Positions 44,869 through 55,391 of a stretch of DNA of 64,000 bases are shown piece after piece; position 1 is the first letter of the stretch; every line of letters begins with the position of its first letter. The notes beneath the pieces were generated by a model. That model worked only from the letters and a program-made list of their open reading frames with translations. It did no database searches and was not told where the DNA came from. Origin of the DNA: Camellia lanceoleosa (taxonomy: Eukaryota > Streptophyta > Magnoliopsida > Ericales > Theaceae); contig CM045762.1 of assembly GCA_025200525.1 (NCBI GenBank), forward strand, positions 120,902,979 to 120,966,978, read 5' to 3'. The translations under genes and the position numbers were made by a program.

Positions 44869-47800
44869 TGTAGACACCCCATTTTTGACCGCCCTTAAGA
44901 CTTGGGCACTACTGATTGATTGCTTGGTGATGAAGATATGCAGTGCAATGCAAAGGTTCGATTTCTTCGGCAAGGAGAGGGACAAATCCCAACCTCACAC
45001 CCCTTTTTGGACTAAAACTATTTTGACTAAAATATTTTAGATCTTGAAACCCTCTCTTTCAAAATATTTTTCAAAAAAGTTCCTATGATGTTCCGACGCT
45101 TGCATTTTGTTAAATGTTGCGCTTTTCGGTAAACCGAGCAAGGACAAAGTGGAGATGAATGAAAGAGCGGTGAACTCCTTGGAAAATCTTTCAAAACACC
45201 ATATTTAGGGGTTTGGAGTTAAACAAAATGAGAGAGGAGAGAAGAAAACTAGTTGAGGAGAAGTTCGGCATGAATCCGGGTAGGATTGAAACTGAGCGGT
45301 TTCATCAAAACAGGCATAACTTTTTTCACAGTTGGAATTTTAATGCAAGACTTCCACCATTGGAAAGCTTACTTTCGGGGATTCAATTTGGACATAAGAA
45401 TGACCTAAAAAGTAGTCAAGATGAAGGAGTTATACCCATTTGAAGTTGGACCTAGAGAGCAGATTTTCTCTGCCAGCCACTGGTGAAGGGTGCCGGCCAC
45501 AGGTGATCATGTGCCGGCCATCAGTGGTCCCTTGCCGGCCATTGATGAAAAAACTCATTTTTTTTTTTGTAAATATTTCTCCTCCAGCTGTTTTCACAAT
45601 GTGCCAGCTGTCCTAGCTCAGATATTTTGACCAATGCTCAATGTTTGCTATATATTGAAGCCATATCTCATATATTGTGGGGTTAACAAGTTTGGGGAGG
45701 CTCTCTCACTAAAATCTCTCTCTCTCTACAATTTTGGATAAAAAATCTTTGCCTCTCTCCCTAGAGTTCTCTCTCTCTTGCCTTTTGTGTACGCAAGTAG
45801 AGGAATACCTCTCTTTTGCCTAGACATCCTTCACGAAAGTGGTTCATCTATGGGTTAAGGTTGCTTGAAGCTTGCTTGGAGCCTTCTTGGAGCTCCTTAA
45901 GCTAGTTTTGGCTCAGATTTGCACCTGTTTTGCTGTTGTGCTTCAAGGGTAAGCACTTGTCCCTTTAAAGCTTTGTTTTGCATGTTTGTTTTACCATCTT
46001 TGCAAACTGTTTTTGCCTTGGTTTTGAACTGATGAAAACTCTGTTTTTCAATCCTAAAAATGATGGTTTAGGCCTATTTTGTGTTAGGGGGTTGACTCTC
46101 CCTTTTGTTCCTTAGCTTGTATAGCTTTTGTGCCATCTTTCAAGGTTTTCAAACCAAACTTTTTGGCCCTTTTTACCACTGAAATCCAAAGGAATTTCAG
46201 TGGTGGAAAGGAGGTTTTGAGGTCCAAAATAGGGGAGGGTGGTCCCCTCTCCTCATCTCTTGTTTACATGGGTTGATGGCCTAACAAGTAAGCATATATT
46301 TCTCCCTTTTTGAAGCTTAGTTAAAGCATGTTTTAGGCCTTATTTTGACCTTCCATAACTCTATTTTTGGTTGGCTTGGTCATCTCTTGCATGCTTCTTG
46401 CATTTGTAGTGTAATCCTACTTGCAGCCTTGCAAAGTAGCATGCTTTTGTGATTTGAATTAGCTTAGTTCAAGCATATTTTTGGTGTTATTTTGGCATGT
46501 TGTAACTCTGATTTTGGTTGGTAGAGTCACCTCTTGCATGCTTCTTACACTTGTAGTGTAAACCTTGCTCACTAGCCTAGTATACTTGGTGCTTTGGCCC
46601 ATTATTCTAGCATGTTTTGGCTCCACTCCAGCAAGTTTTTACTCATGTTTTAACATGCTTTAGCTCTCTTTTGAGGCTTCTTGGTCGTATGATGCTTGTT
46701 ATGCATGCTTGTAGTGCAATAGCCTTGAATAGCTTTGAGCTTTGAGGTATCTTGCATGCTTGACTTGAGGCATTTACATGTTTTGGTATCATTTGGCATG
46801 TTATTTCAGAGCATATAGTGTTGTCACACTTCCATGCTTTTCACTCTTTAAGTGCTCTTGATAGTTGTGCCTTATGCCTTATTTGTGGGCCATTGCATGA
46901 GCATGCATTTCTTGCCTTTCATGCCATCATCTCAGTTCATTTTGGCCACTATTTTGGCATGCATGAGGTCTGTTTAGGGCTAGTTTAGGCCATTGAACAT
47001 TGTATTGCATGGTTCTAGTGTTGTATCCTTCACTAGTTTCAATGTTTAAGCCTTTTAGCATGTTGTACTTGAAGTGCTTGCATGTTGGAGTCTTATTTGT
47101 CATGCCATTTTAGTACTGAAACCTCTCTCACTTCTTCACTTTTAATTTGCTTTGAGGGTTGGTTAGCCTTATGCATGTGTTTAAGCTTGAGGTAGAGTTC
47201 ATGCTCAATGGCTTTAACTCTCTTTTGAGGGTTTCTACTAGCCAAAGGCATGAACTCCCTCATGCCTTAAACCATTCTTTGGTTGACCCCTCTTTCATTA
47301 GAAGACTTTCACATTGGACTTAACCAACTAATGAATGGCTTGGTAATGTAAAATGTGTAAACAAGAATTAAGCTAAGTAAAACATGCCAAGATAATCATG
47401 TTTTGTTTGCATTGCATCGTGTTCAACCGGACGTTATGTTGAACACAAGGTGAATTGGTTCATTTCATACTTGAAGTGATGAAAATGAGCCAATTCCCTT
47501 TGTCTCCATTGCCTTTGATCTTCCATGATGAGGTAATGGTCCTAGTGTCTTGTTTGTTGTTGCATTCATTGAATTTGTACAAGTTGGATCCTTGGCCATC
47601 ATGCATTGAGATGCTTGATTGATGGTTTTGGATCCAACGGTGCCTCTCTCTTGATGTTTTGAGATGATATAGAGGGGTACAATACACACATACCCTTGGG
47701 AGACCCTCCATTTCCTCTATTTTGAGCTCTGTTGCAGAATGGTGTTTCTGCACATCAGTGGCCGGCAGTGCCTCATTGATGGCCGACACTGCTTCATCCT

Positions 47801-49346
47801 TGGCCGGCAGGGGGGTCGGCAGCAGCTTCTCATGGCCGACAGGCCATTGGTGCACTCCCCAGCATTGTTTTGGTAAGATTCAACAGAAGGTTCTTGGAGA
47901 CACCTTGCAAACTGCCTCTAAAGAGCAAACCGGAGAGCTTTTTGGGGCGAGAAACCGAATGCGAGCGTGCATGTTCAACATCTTCAAACAGAGCTAAAGT
48001 AGTAGAATTTAGTGCTTTACTTGTTAGTTAGCATTTCAATTTAGTATTTAATTAAGTGTTGTAATAATTAAGTAGCTTAGCTTAGTTATTTCTTTATTAT
48101 TTTGTAATAATTAGTCTAATTAGCTTAATTAGATTAGTTGATTAGCTTAGCTTAGATTAGTTTAGTTTATTCATTCAGACCCTCCGTAGAGAGGGCACAA
48201 TTTTGTAATAAGCGTGTGTGTTTGTGTGCATGTCTTCCAACCCCATTTCTTTCTCCCTTTTACTTATCTGCTTTTTATGGTTAGTTTAGGGCATATTTCA
48301 ATTAGCATACCTTATGCGTGCATGTTTGCAACATTCATTTGTATTGCATGCACCGGGCTCGGCGTATCATTCAAACCGCATTGTATTTCAATACTTACTT
48401 GAATACGTGTTTCAAACCATGTTATCGAGTGTTGCATTCATATGCCATCTTAGATAGTCGAGCCTATTTTAGTTGCATTTTTGCATGTGTTGCATTAGGC
48501 ATCTTAACGTAGCTAGGATCATGCATGATTACTAACTAGCTTTTGTTTTGGCTCAGAGTACACTGTGAGTGTTTATGCTTTAGCATCCTTGCATGCGTGT
48601 AAGTGTTGCCATGTTTAGCATGCTTGCCATGAGGCTATGTGCTTAACTGTTATAACTGTATGAATGCCTGTGGATGAAGGCTTCATTGCTTGAATTGGAA
48701 CAATTCATCAAAATGTGAGTTTTAAGCCCACTTGAAGTTTCAAATCATCATGTTTTAAGCCCACTTGAGGGTGACAAATCCGCATTTTAGCCTGCTTGAG
48801 GGTAGCAAATTCAAACTATTTTCACAAACAAACATGAGATGTTTTGTTCCAAATTGAGTGATTTAGTCTATACTTGTATGTTGTGTGCATCACATAGTAA
48901 GTTAGCTAATAATCAAACAAGAACACATCTGTTTTCAAAAACAACATATCATGTTAGTAGAGGCCAATCTTTGATCGGGCAAGCGGGAGTGCTCATTTCA
49001 AGACCTTCCCCTCTCGTACCCAAGTTCCCCAACCGAGGCAACTTTGGTGATGACGGACACGTGGCCTTTGACACGAGTAAGGGTTTTCTAAATCTCCCAA
49101 AATAAAATATTTTGGTGGCAACTCTGAAATCTGGCAAAGCAGTCCATGTTTGGCGCTTTTTGATTAAAATCAATTTTCCAAAATGATTTGCCGGATTTGG
49201 ACTCTTTGGTGATTTATCAGTCTTACATTGCACTTTATGAGATTAGATTCAGAATTGTGACAAGAGTTCGAACTGTAGTAGCTATGAACCCAATTCACTC
49301 CCTCTCCGAAAATGGGGGCGTGCGAAGAGAGTTCGGGTGGTCTACA
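44869..49346 (+). repeat. 5' LTR of the LARD-like element
   Basis: It contains the U3 block (45352-45455), GCCGGCCA palindromes (45471-45543), a TATA box (TATATATT, 45649-45656), a CT-rich start of R (45710-45780) and a second GGCCGGCA/GGCCGACA group (47757-47850). The rest is T-rich and studded with GCATG words. No coding region is supported. Compared with the 3' LTR it has several small indels and scattered substitutions, so the insertion is not very recent. Confidence 0.92.
45471..45543 (+). promoter_or_regulatory. GCCGGCCA array, LARD 5' LTR
   Basis: TGCCAGCCACTGGTGA, TGCCGGCCACAGGTGA, TGCCGGCCATCAGTGG and TGCCGGCCATTGATG occur in a row, about 105 bases upstream of the TATA box. The 3' LTR carries five units at 55989-56079. 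Confidence 0.78.
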
Positions 49347-49351
49347 GTTTC

Positions 49352-49369
49352 TGGCGACTCTGCTGGGGA
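49352..49369 (+). other. Primer binding site, tRNA-Arg type (LARD)
   Basis: TGGCGACTCTGCTGGGGA lies five bases after the LTR end and is the PBS described for plant Ogre elements. Confidence 0.88.
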
Positions 49370-52300
49370 TTTAGAGAACTTGACTCGAACTCATGATATA
49401 TTGTTTTGTCTACACTTATGTGTTTCTTTGCATTGCATTTGCATTGGTGCGCCTAGGACACCGTGTTGGGTCAATCTTGTTGTGTTGTATTGAGTCAGTC
49501 TTTTTGTACTGAGTCAGTCGAGTCTGTCTTGTTGTATCGAGTCAGTCCTGTTGCGTTATAGTCAGGTGATTTCAGGAGTGTTACCTTAGACATCACTATG
49601 TTGTTTTGTGTATGTCCTTTACACCCTTTCTTTTGCGTCAGTTCCTGCCTTTGAGCCAATTGCGCCAGAAGACCTGAATGAAATAGCAGTGATTTTCACC
49701 CTTTTGCGTTTGTTTCTACCATTGAAGCTAATTGTGCCAGCAAATTTGAATGAAACGGTAGTGCTTTTCACCTACTTTTCTGTGCCTTGAAATCATTGCA
49801 TTGACCTTAGTTTTTCAAAACTTTTCGAACACTGTGAAGAAAACAAAGAGGGAGGAATTCCTCAGGATTTGCAAAAATTTGATCAATTAAGAGGAAGAGA
49901 GGCATGCTAAGCCCTTAATGAATGAGATCATGTTTGTTAATGTGAGTTCTGAGAAGGATCCTGGTTTGATGTAGATTGGTTCTACATTGTCTTCAGCGTG
50001 AACGATTAGTCGCTTTCTTAAAAGATTTAAAAAAAATGTTTTGCGTGGTCTTGCAAAGACTCGTGTGGAATCGCTCTTGAGATTGTGCAGCCTAGGATCG
50101 CTCTTAGCCTTGAGACTCGACCCCTTTTGCTTTCAAACCTTGAACTTGGATTCAGAATGTTCAACGGTCAACCACAAAGTGAGGCTCGTATGGCCAGATT
50201 TGAAGTAGCCCATGAACTAGGGGCAATAAGGTCGTATGACATCAAGGAGGCCCGCCAAGCCAAATTTGAAGTAGCCCTTGAACTAGGGGCAAGAAAGTCA
50301 GATCAAGAAGATCAGATGTTCTCAAAGGAAGCTTACAAAGCTAGATCAGAAGCAGCCCTTGAACAAAGGGCAAAAAAATGTCAGATGTGCTCGAAGAGTT
50401 AAAGAATGGGTCATTCTGCAAACCAATGAAGACTGGCAAGAATGCCAAATTCGAGTAGCTGAAAGAAAAAAGTTTATTGCTGAAGGACAATCAAGTTCCT
50501 ATCTGCAACACTAGAGGCAAATTTAGACCTGGTTAGATGGAATCCGACATCATCAGCAAATAGTAACCATTCTCCTAGATTCAGATGATTTCGAGATCTC
50601 AAACCATTCAACATGGACCAAGTTAAACTTTCTTTTACCCTTGAGAGGCTCGTTGGGCCAAAAACCCAGAAGAGCGACCCAGGCAAAAGTTAGAGCAAGA
50701 AAAAGAAAAGAAAAGAACAAAAATGAAAAAAAAAGAAAAGAAAAAGAAGTGAAGAAAAATGAAAAGAAGAGAAAAACAAAGCTTGCAAGGTTGAAAACCC
50801 GGAAGAGCGGCCTTGGCAAAAGTTAGAGCACAAAAGGAGAGGTTAATACCCGAGTGTACCTTAACCCAGAACTACATCAGGCTTGATTCCTATCTTTGGG
50901 ATACGTAGGCAACTTCATTCTGAAGTCCAGCCGTAAACACTTTAAATTCAACTGTCCTGTCCATGAGATTGAACGGGTCATCTTTGTCTTCCCTGTATCT
51001 GGGTGTTCGGTGGTGATCGTCACTTTGAGGACTGATTACAGTGCGCTGTGGTGCCATTCAGACAAAGGGCAACTTTCCGTTGACGTGCAGTGCCATTTAG
51101 ACAATAGGCAATTTTCCATTGTTTTGGATCTAAGGTTGTGCATCTCAAGAGTAAATTATATGTTGGTCGAGCAGTGGCCATTTGTAAAAATAGTTTTTGA
51201 GCATTTTTAATGAAGTTCACTAATTTTCTTTCGAAAATTACTCCATTTTTTTTTTCAAAAATTGGACCATTTCTTGGACCCAAAAAAGAAAAAATTTTAG
51301 TGCTTATAGCCTGACTTGCATGATTCAAATCAGAAAATCGAATAAGTGTGTTAATCTAACTCTCATGTTGGTCAAAATTATTTTAGTAGAAAACCAAAAC
51401 AAAAAAATGGTCAAAATGATGAACTAGGGGCACAGTTGAGTCAGGTTTCCTATCTTTCCCCCCTTGTCAACATACTTGCCAGAAAGGGCACCATACTTGC
51501 CAGAAAGGGCACCATATTGCTAGAAAAGGGCACAATACTTGCCAAAAAAGGCGCTGTATTCACCAGAAAAGGCATAACTGAAGCTAACTGCAAAGGGCAG
51601 AAAGCTCTCATATCCTCCAAGGAGCGAGGTATCAAGCTAAGTGCGAAGCACGAACTGGAACTGGAACTGGAGCGGGATATTCGATTCCCTCATATGGATG
51701 ATCAAATCACAAATTGGCGTCTGACCTGGAATGGGGGTGTAGAAAAAGCAATGTGTGAAACCAATCAATTGTATGCCTGGCCGATGGGATATGCTGCAAC
51801 TCACCTCGGTCAAGCTAAGCCAAGGTCATCGTCAACTGATCCCAGTTGCAGATCTGCTGTGCATCTGGTCGCACCACAACCCCTCTGCGGGAGAAATTCA
51901 CTATTGTGAGTGAAAAAGGAAAATCTAGCAGAATGATAGGGGCAAGAGCCCACAACTTCCTGTTTATCCATCAACCACCCAGGGGAGGGATAAAAAAGAA
52001 GAGAGATTAAAGAATAGAGAGATGTGCGCTGAAAGAAAAAGTGAGAAAAGGGTTTTTTAGAGAAAAAGAGATTGAGTGCCAAGTGATGTGAGAATCACAA
52101 GTGAGAAAGGGTGGGAAATAATACCCGGAGAAACAGGCTCACTGTGAATCGAGAGGTCTCTCGCCTTTGTAGCACGTCTGAGTGTTGTGTGTGCGTTTTT
52201 GTTCATCTCGATTCTTGTTTTGAGTCGTTTCGAGTGTCAATTGATGTGTTTAGGTTGTTATACCTTTGTTTCTCTTTGTTGAGTCATTTTGACTGTGGTC

Positions 52301-53279
52301 GGTCGTAGGCTCAATACCCGGTCGAGAACTCATTTCAATTTCAAAAAAATCGTTTTGTGCTCAGAGTGCCGTGCCGTTCTCCACATATGTGCAAAACAGG
52401 ATTTGTTCTTTCATAAAACTGCAGGGTTCAACCCCAGTCATGTGAGAACAGTAGAACAAGGACCAATCTGAAGCTACATAGGTTCCAGACTGCAAAGCAA
52501 AAGAAAAGAGGGAAAATTTAGAGCATCTGAGTGTGCGTCAACTTCAAAAAATTTCGGGATTGTACTCCAGATGTACCTCTTTAGGCCTTGTCAATGCTCC
52601 GAAGAATGAGTGTGTCTCTACCTCAAGCTCAAGTTCAAGCCTGCTTCAAAGCTAGAATGGTAATCAGAAGTGCTCTCCTTGAGTACCAGTCCCTGCCAGA
52701 GGCACCTTGGCTATGTTTGCAATGAGTTCCTAGGAGACCAACTGCGACGGTGGAAACTAGAGTTCGAATAGCCGATGCCTAGAACGCAAAGGTTCGGGAT
52801 TTCTGAGACTAAAGTTTGGTTTAAATACCCAAAGGTGTATCCTCGGCTTGAAATCTGTATGGAAACCCCATAGGTTAAGATAGCATGCGTGCGCCTCAAT
52901 TCTGGATACTGAACCAACCTAGTCTGTCACCCCGTTGGAGAATAGGGAAAGTTGTGAATATGATCAGGAAGAAAAGCGGCATCCGTGGCTTTTACATGTA
53001 AAGGTTGTCCCTTGTCAGCATTTCAGGACCTTTGTACTATGAGTTGAAGGTAAGACGTCGAAGAACACAAGGAGAGATCCCCGTCAGAGTAGAGCGATTC
53101 ATCGCCACTCGCCCCATGAGGTGCTTGCTAAAGCGCCGCTTTGTTTGTTTATTACATTCCCTAAGCATCATGCATTGCATTGCTTGTAACATGTATCATC
53201 GCACTTATTGCATTTATTTGCATCTTGTGTTATCTTGTATGATTTATCCTTTTACACTGGGCAGCGTTTAGGGTCGTTG
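49370..53279 (+). other. LARD internal region, left part: non-coding with short repeats
   Basis: It holds the leader shared with the Ogre-type element (to about 49455). Three related units of about 70-80 bp (around 50188, 50258 and 50338) share GAAGTAGCCC and GAACTAGGGGCAA. An A/G-rich tract lies at 50695-50780. The block with GGGATACGTAGGCAAC (50852-50930) is shared with 905-985. Paired units occur at about 51045-51120 (GTGCCATT-AGACAA). A roughly 24-bp array lies at 51478-51575. The 157-codon frame at 51436-51909 crosses that array and shows no known domain, so it is not called a gene. Confidence 0.6.
51478..51575 (+). repeat. Short tandem array, about 24 bp unit
   Basis: GCCAGAAAGGGCACCATACTT is followed by progressively diverged copies, about four to five units. 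Confidence 0.8.
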
Positions 53280-53294
53280 TCCCCTGGGGCTTTC

Positions 53295-53640
53295 TTAGGT
53301 TGCGTCAAGTGCACCCCTGAGCGGTTGTTTTCGGACCTCTTCTCACGATTTTAGCATGGTTAGAGTGTCTTATTCTTCTCATGATTTCAGCGTGTTTGGA
53401 ATTTATCTCAGGTTGTGTTGAGTGCGCCCCTGAGCAGTTGTTTTCAGACCTCTTCTCACGATTTCAGCTTGGTTAGAGTGTTCCTTTCCTTATATGATTT
53501 CAGCATGTTTGGAATTTATCTCATGTTGCGTCGAGTGCACTCTTGAGCGGTTGTTTTCGGACCTCTTTTCACAATTTCAGCGTGATTAGAGTATCTCTTT
53601 CCTCACACGATTTCGGCATGTTTGGGATTTGTTTTTCCTC
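53295..53640 (+). repeat. 113-bp tandem array
   Basis: GTTGTTTTCGGACCTCT-type text recurs at 53324, 53437 and 53550, a constant 113-bp spacing, with GAGTGC-CCC-TGAGC before and TCACGATTTCAGC after each. About three units. Confidence 0.85.
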
Positions 53641-53854
53641 CTCTCATAATTTCAGAATGGTTGGAGTATGTCACCCTTTTGCATCTACTGCACTATTTGT
53701 TACATCTATTGCATCATATCCATGTTATCTTGCATCCTTTTCATGTTAAGCTTAGATTGGCATGTGCCCATACTTTTCATGTTACAACATAGCTTTGCAT
53801 GTGTATGCGCCTATTCCACTAAGAGAATTGTGGTCCAAGGGTTTCGGCACCTTT

Positions 53855-54027
53855 TCACTTGTATTGTTATGCACCTTTTCACTTGCATTGTTATGCACGT
53901 TTCACTTGCATTGTTATGCACCATTTCACTTGCATTGCTATGCGCGTTCCACCTGCATTGCTATGCGCGTTCCACTTGCATTATTATGCACGTCTCCCTT
54001 GCATTGTTATGCACCTTTTCATTTGCA
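53855..54027 (+). repeat. About 24-bp tandem array
   Basis: ATTGTTATGCACCTTTTCACTTGC is repeated about seven times with changes (ATGCGCGTTCCACCTGCATT and similar). Three overlapping frames of 68-172 codons here are repeat translations. Confidence 0.88.
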
Positions 54028-54239
54028 TCGTATATTGTACCTGTCAAAGTTTCTCTTTTGTGTAGGCACGTTATTGTATGTATGGTTCATTTGCAGCTGG
54101 CACAACAAGACAATATTGTATGTGTGGTTTATTCAGAGGAATTCCAAGTAGGATCATTCCTACACCCTCGAACTCTCTTGTTTTGATTGGAAACATTAGG
54201 ACGAGTGCCCGATGTTTGTACCACCCTCCGGTGTTCGCA

Positions 54240-54960
54240 CCGTACCCTTCTCCTCTCGCGTTTGACATGCGTTTGGACGTACCTTTCTCCTCTCGCGTTT
54301 GACACGTTTCTGGATGCCTTTCTCCTCTCGCATTTGACATGCGTTTGGACATACCCTTCTCCTCTCGTGTTTGACATGCATTTGGACATACCCTTCTCCT
54401 CTTGCGTTTGACACGTGTCTGGATGCCCTTCTCCTCTCGCGTTTGACATGTGTTTGGACGTACCCTTTCTCCTCTCACATTTGACATACGTTTGGACATA
54501 CCCTTCTTCTCTCACGTTTGATATGCGTTTGGACGTACCCTTCTCCTCTGGCGTTTGACATGCGTTTGGACATACCCTTCTCCTCTCGTGTTTGACATGC
54601 GTTTAGACGTACCCTTCTCCTCTCGCATTTGACATGCGTTTGGATGTACCCTTCTCCTCTCGCATTTGACATGCATTTGGACGTACCTTTCTCCTCTCGC
54701 GTTTGACATGCGTTTGGACGTACCTTTCTCCTCTCGCGTTTGACATGCGTTTGGACGTACCCTTCTCCTCTCCCATTTGACATGCGTTTGGACGTACCCT
54801 TCTCCTCTCGCATTTGACATGCATTTGGACGTACCTTTCTCCTCTCACATTTGACACGTGTTTGGATACCCTTCTCCTCTCGCGTTTGGCACGTGTTTGG
54901 ATGACTATGCTTTCTTGCGCAGTCCTTCTCCTTTCGCGTTTGATACGCTAGGAGGTGTTT
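54240..54960 (+). repeat. 37-bp tandem array of the LARD interior
   Basis: About 18-19 units share TTTGACATGCGTTTGGACGT and CCCTTCTCCTCTCGC, mostly at 37-bp spacing (for example 54541 and 54578), with some units shortened to about 33-34 bp. The minus strand is open over long stretches and translates as repeats of NARGEGYVQTHVKRERRK-like text, because 37 is not a multiple of three and no frame gains stops. It is treated as satellite-like DNA, not protein coding. Confidence 0.93.
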
Positions 54961-55381
54961 CATTTGAGAATTTAGGTGTTCCCAATAGTCGCTTTTAGTC
55001 TTTCTTGCGTGAGACATAGTTAAGATTGCATGATTTTCTTACATCCTTTCTACATTAAATTGTAGTTCGCTTTGTAATTCCCAGGCATAACGAGTTTGCT
55101 GTAGCATTTCTTTGCATAACATTTGCATCTAGATGCTTCATTACAGCCCTCTTTGCATAATCATAAGTTATGCTCTTGCATCATGCATATCATTTTGCAT
55201 TATGCCCCTAAACTGTGCTGGTTTGATTCTTTGCAAAGGGATACGTATGTAGCCTGCGGGCGCAACCATTTATTTATCTGTATTTTGTTTGTTTGTCTAA
55301 GTCTTCGGCCTTGTCAAAAATGGGTCGCCTCTGGGCTTTGACATTCACTCACGTCATTTCATGACTTCGAGCTCTGTCAAT
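54961..55381 (+). other. LARD internal region, right end
   Basis: Non-coding DNA between the 37-bp array and the polypurine tract. It is rich in GCAT words and has no supported frame. Confidence 0.55.
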
Positions 55382-55391
55382 GAGGGGCAAC
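55382..55391 (+). other. Polypurine tract of the LARD-like element
   Basis: GAGGGGCAAC immediately before the 3' LTR start TGTAGACACC, a common arrangement in Ogre/Tat relatives. Confidence 0.82.

Noticed and set aside
51436..51909. 157-codon frame in the LARD interior
   Set aside because: Its first third is the 24-bp array and the rest matches no domain I know. The element class is non-coding. It was kept only as a mention.
53668..54186. 172-codon frame rich in Cys, His and Leu
   Set aside because: It spans the 24-bp array, and overlapping frames of similar look exist in the other phases.
54071..55017. Long minus-strand frames (up to 180 codons) of repeated RERRK-like text
   Set aside because: They are translations of the 37-bp tandem array. 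All three minus frames are open for the same reason, and no non-repeat domain is present.
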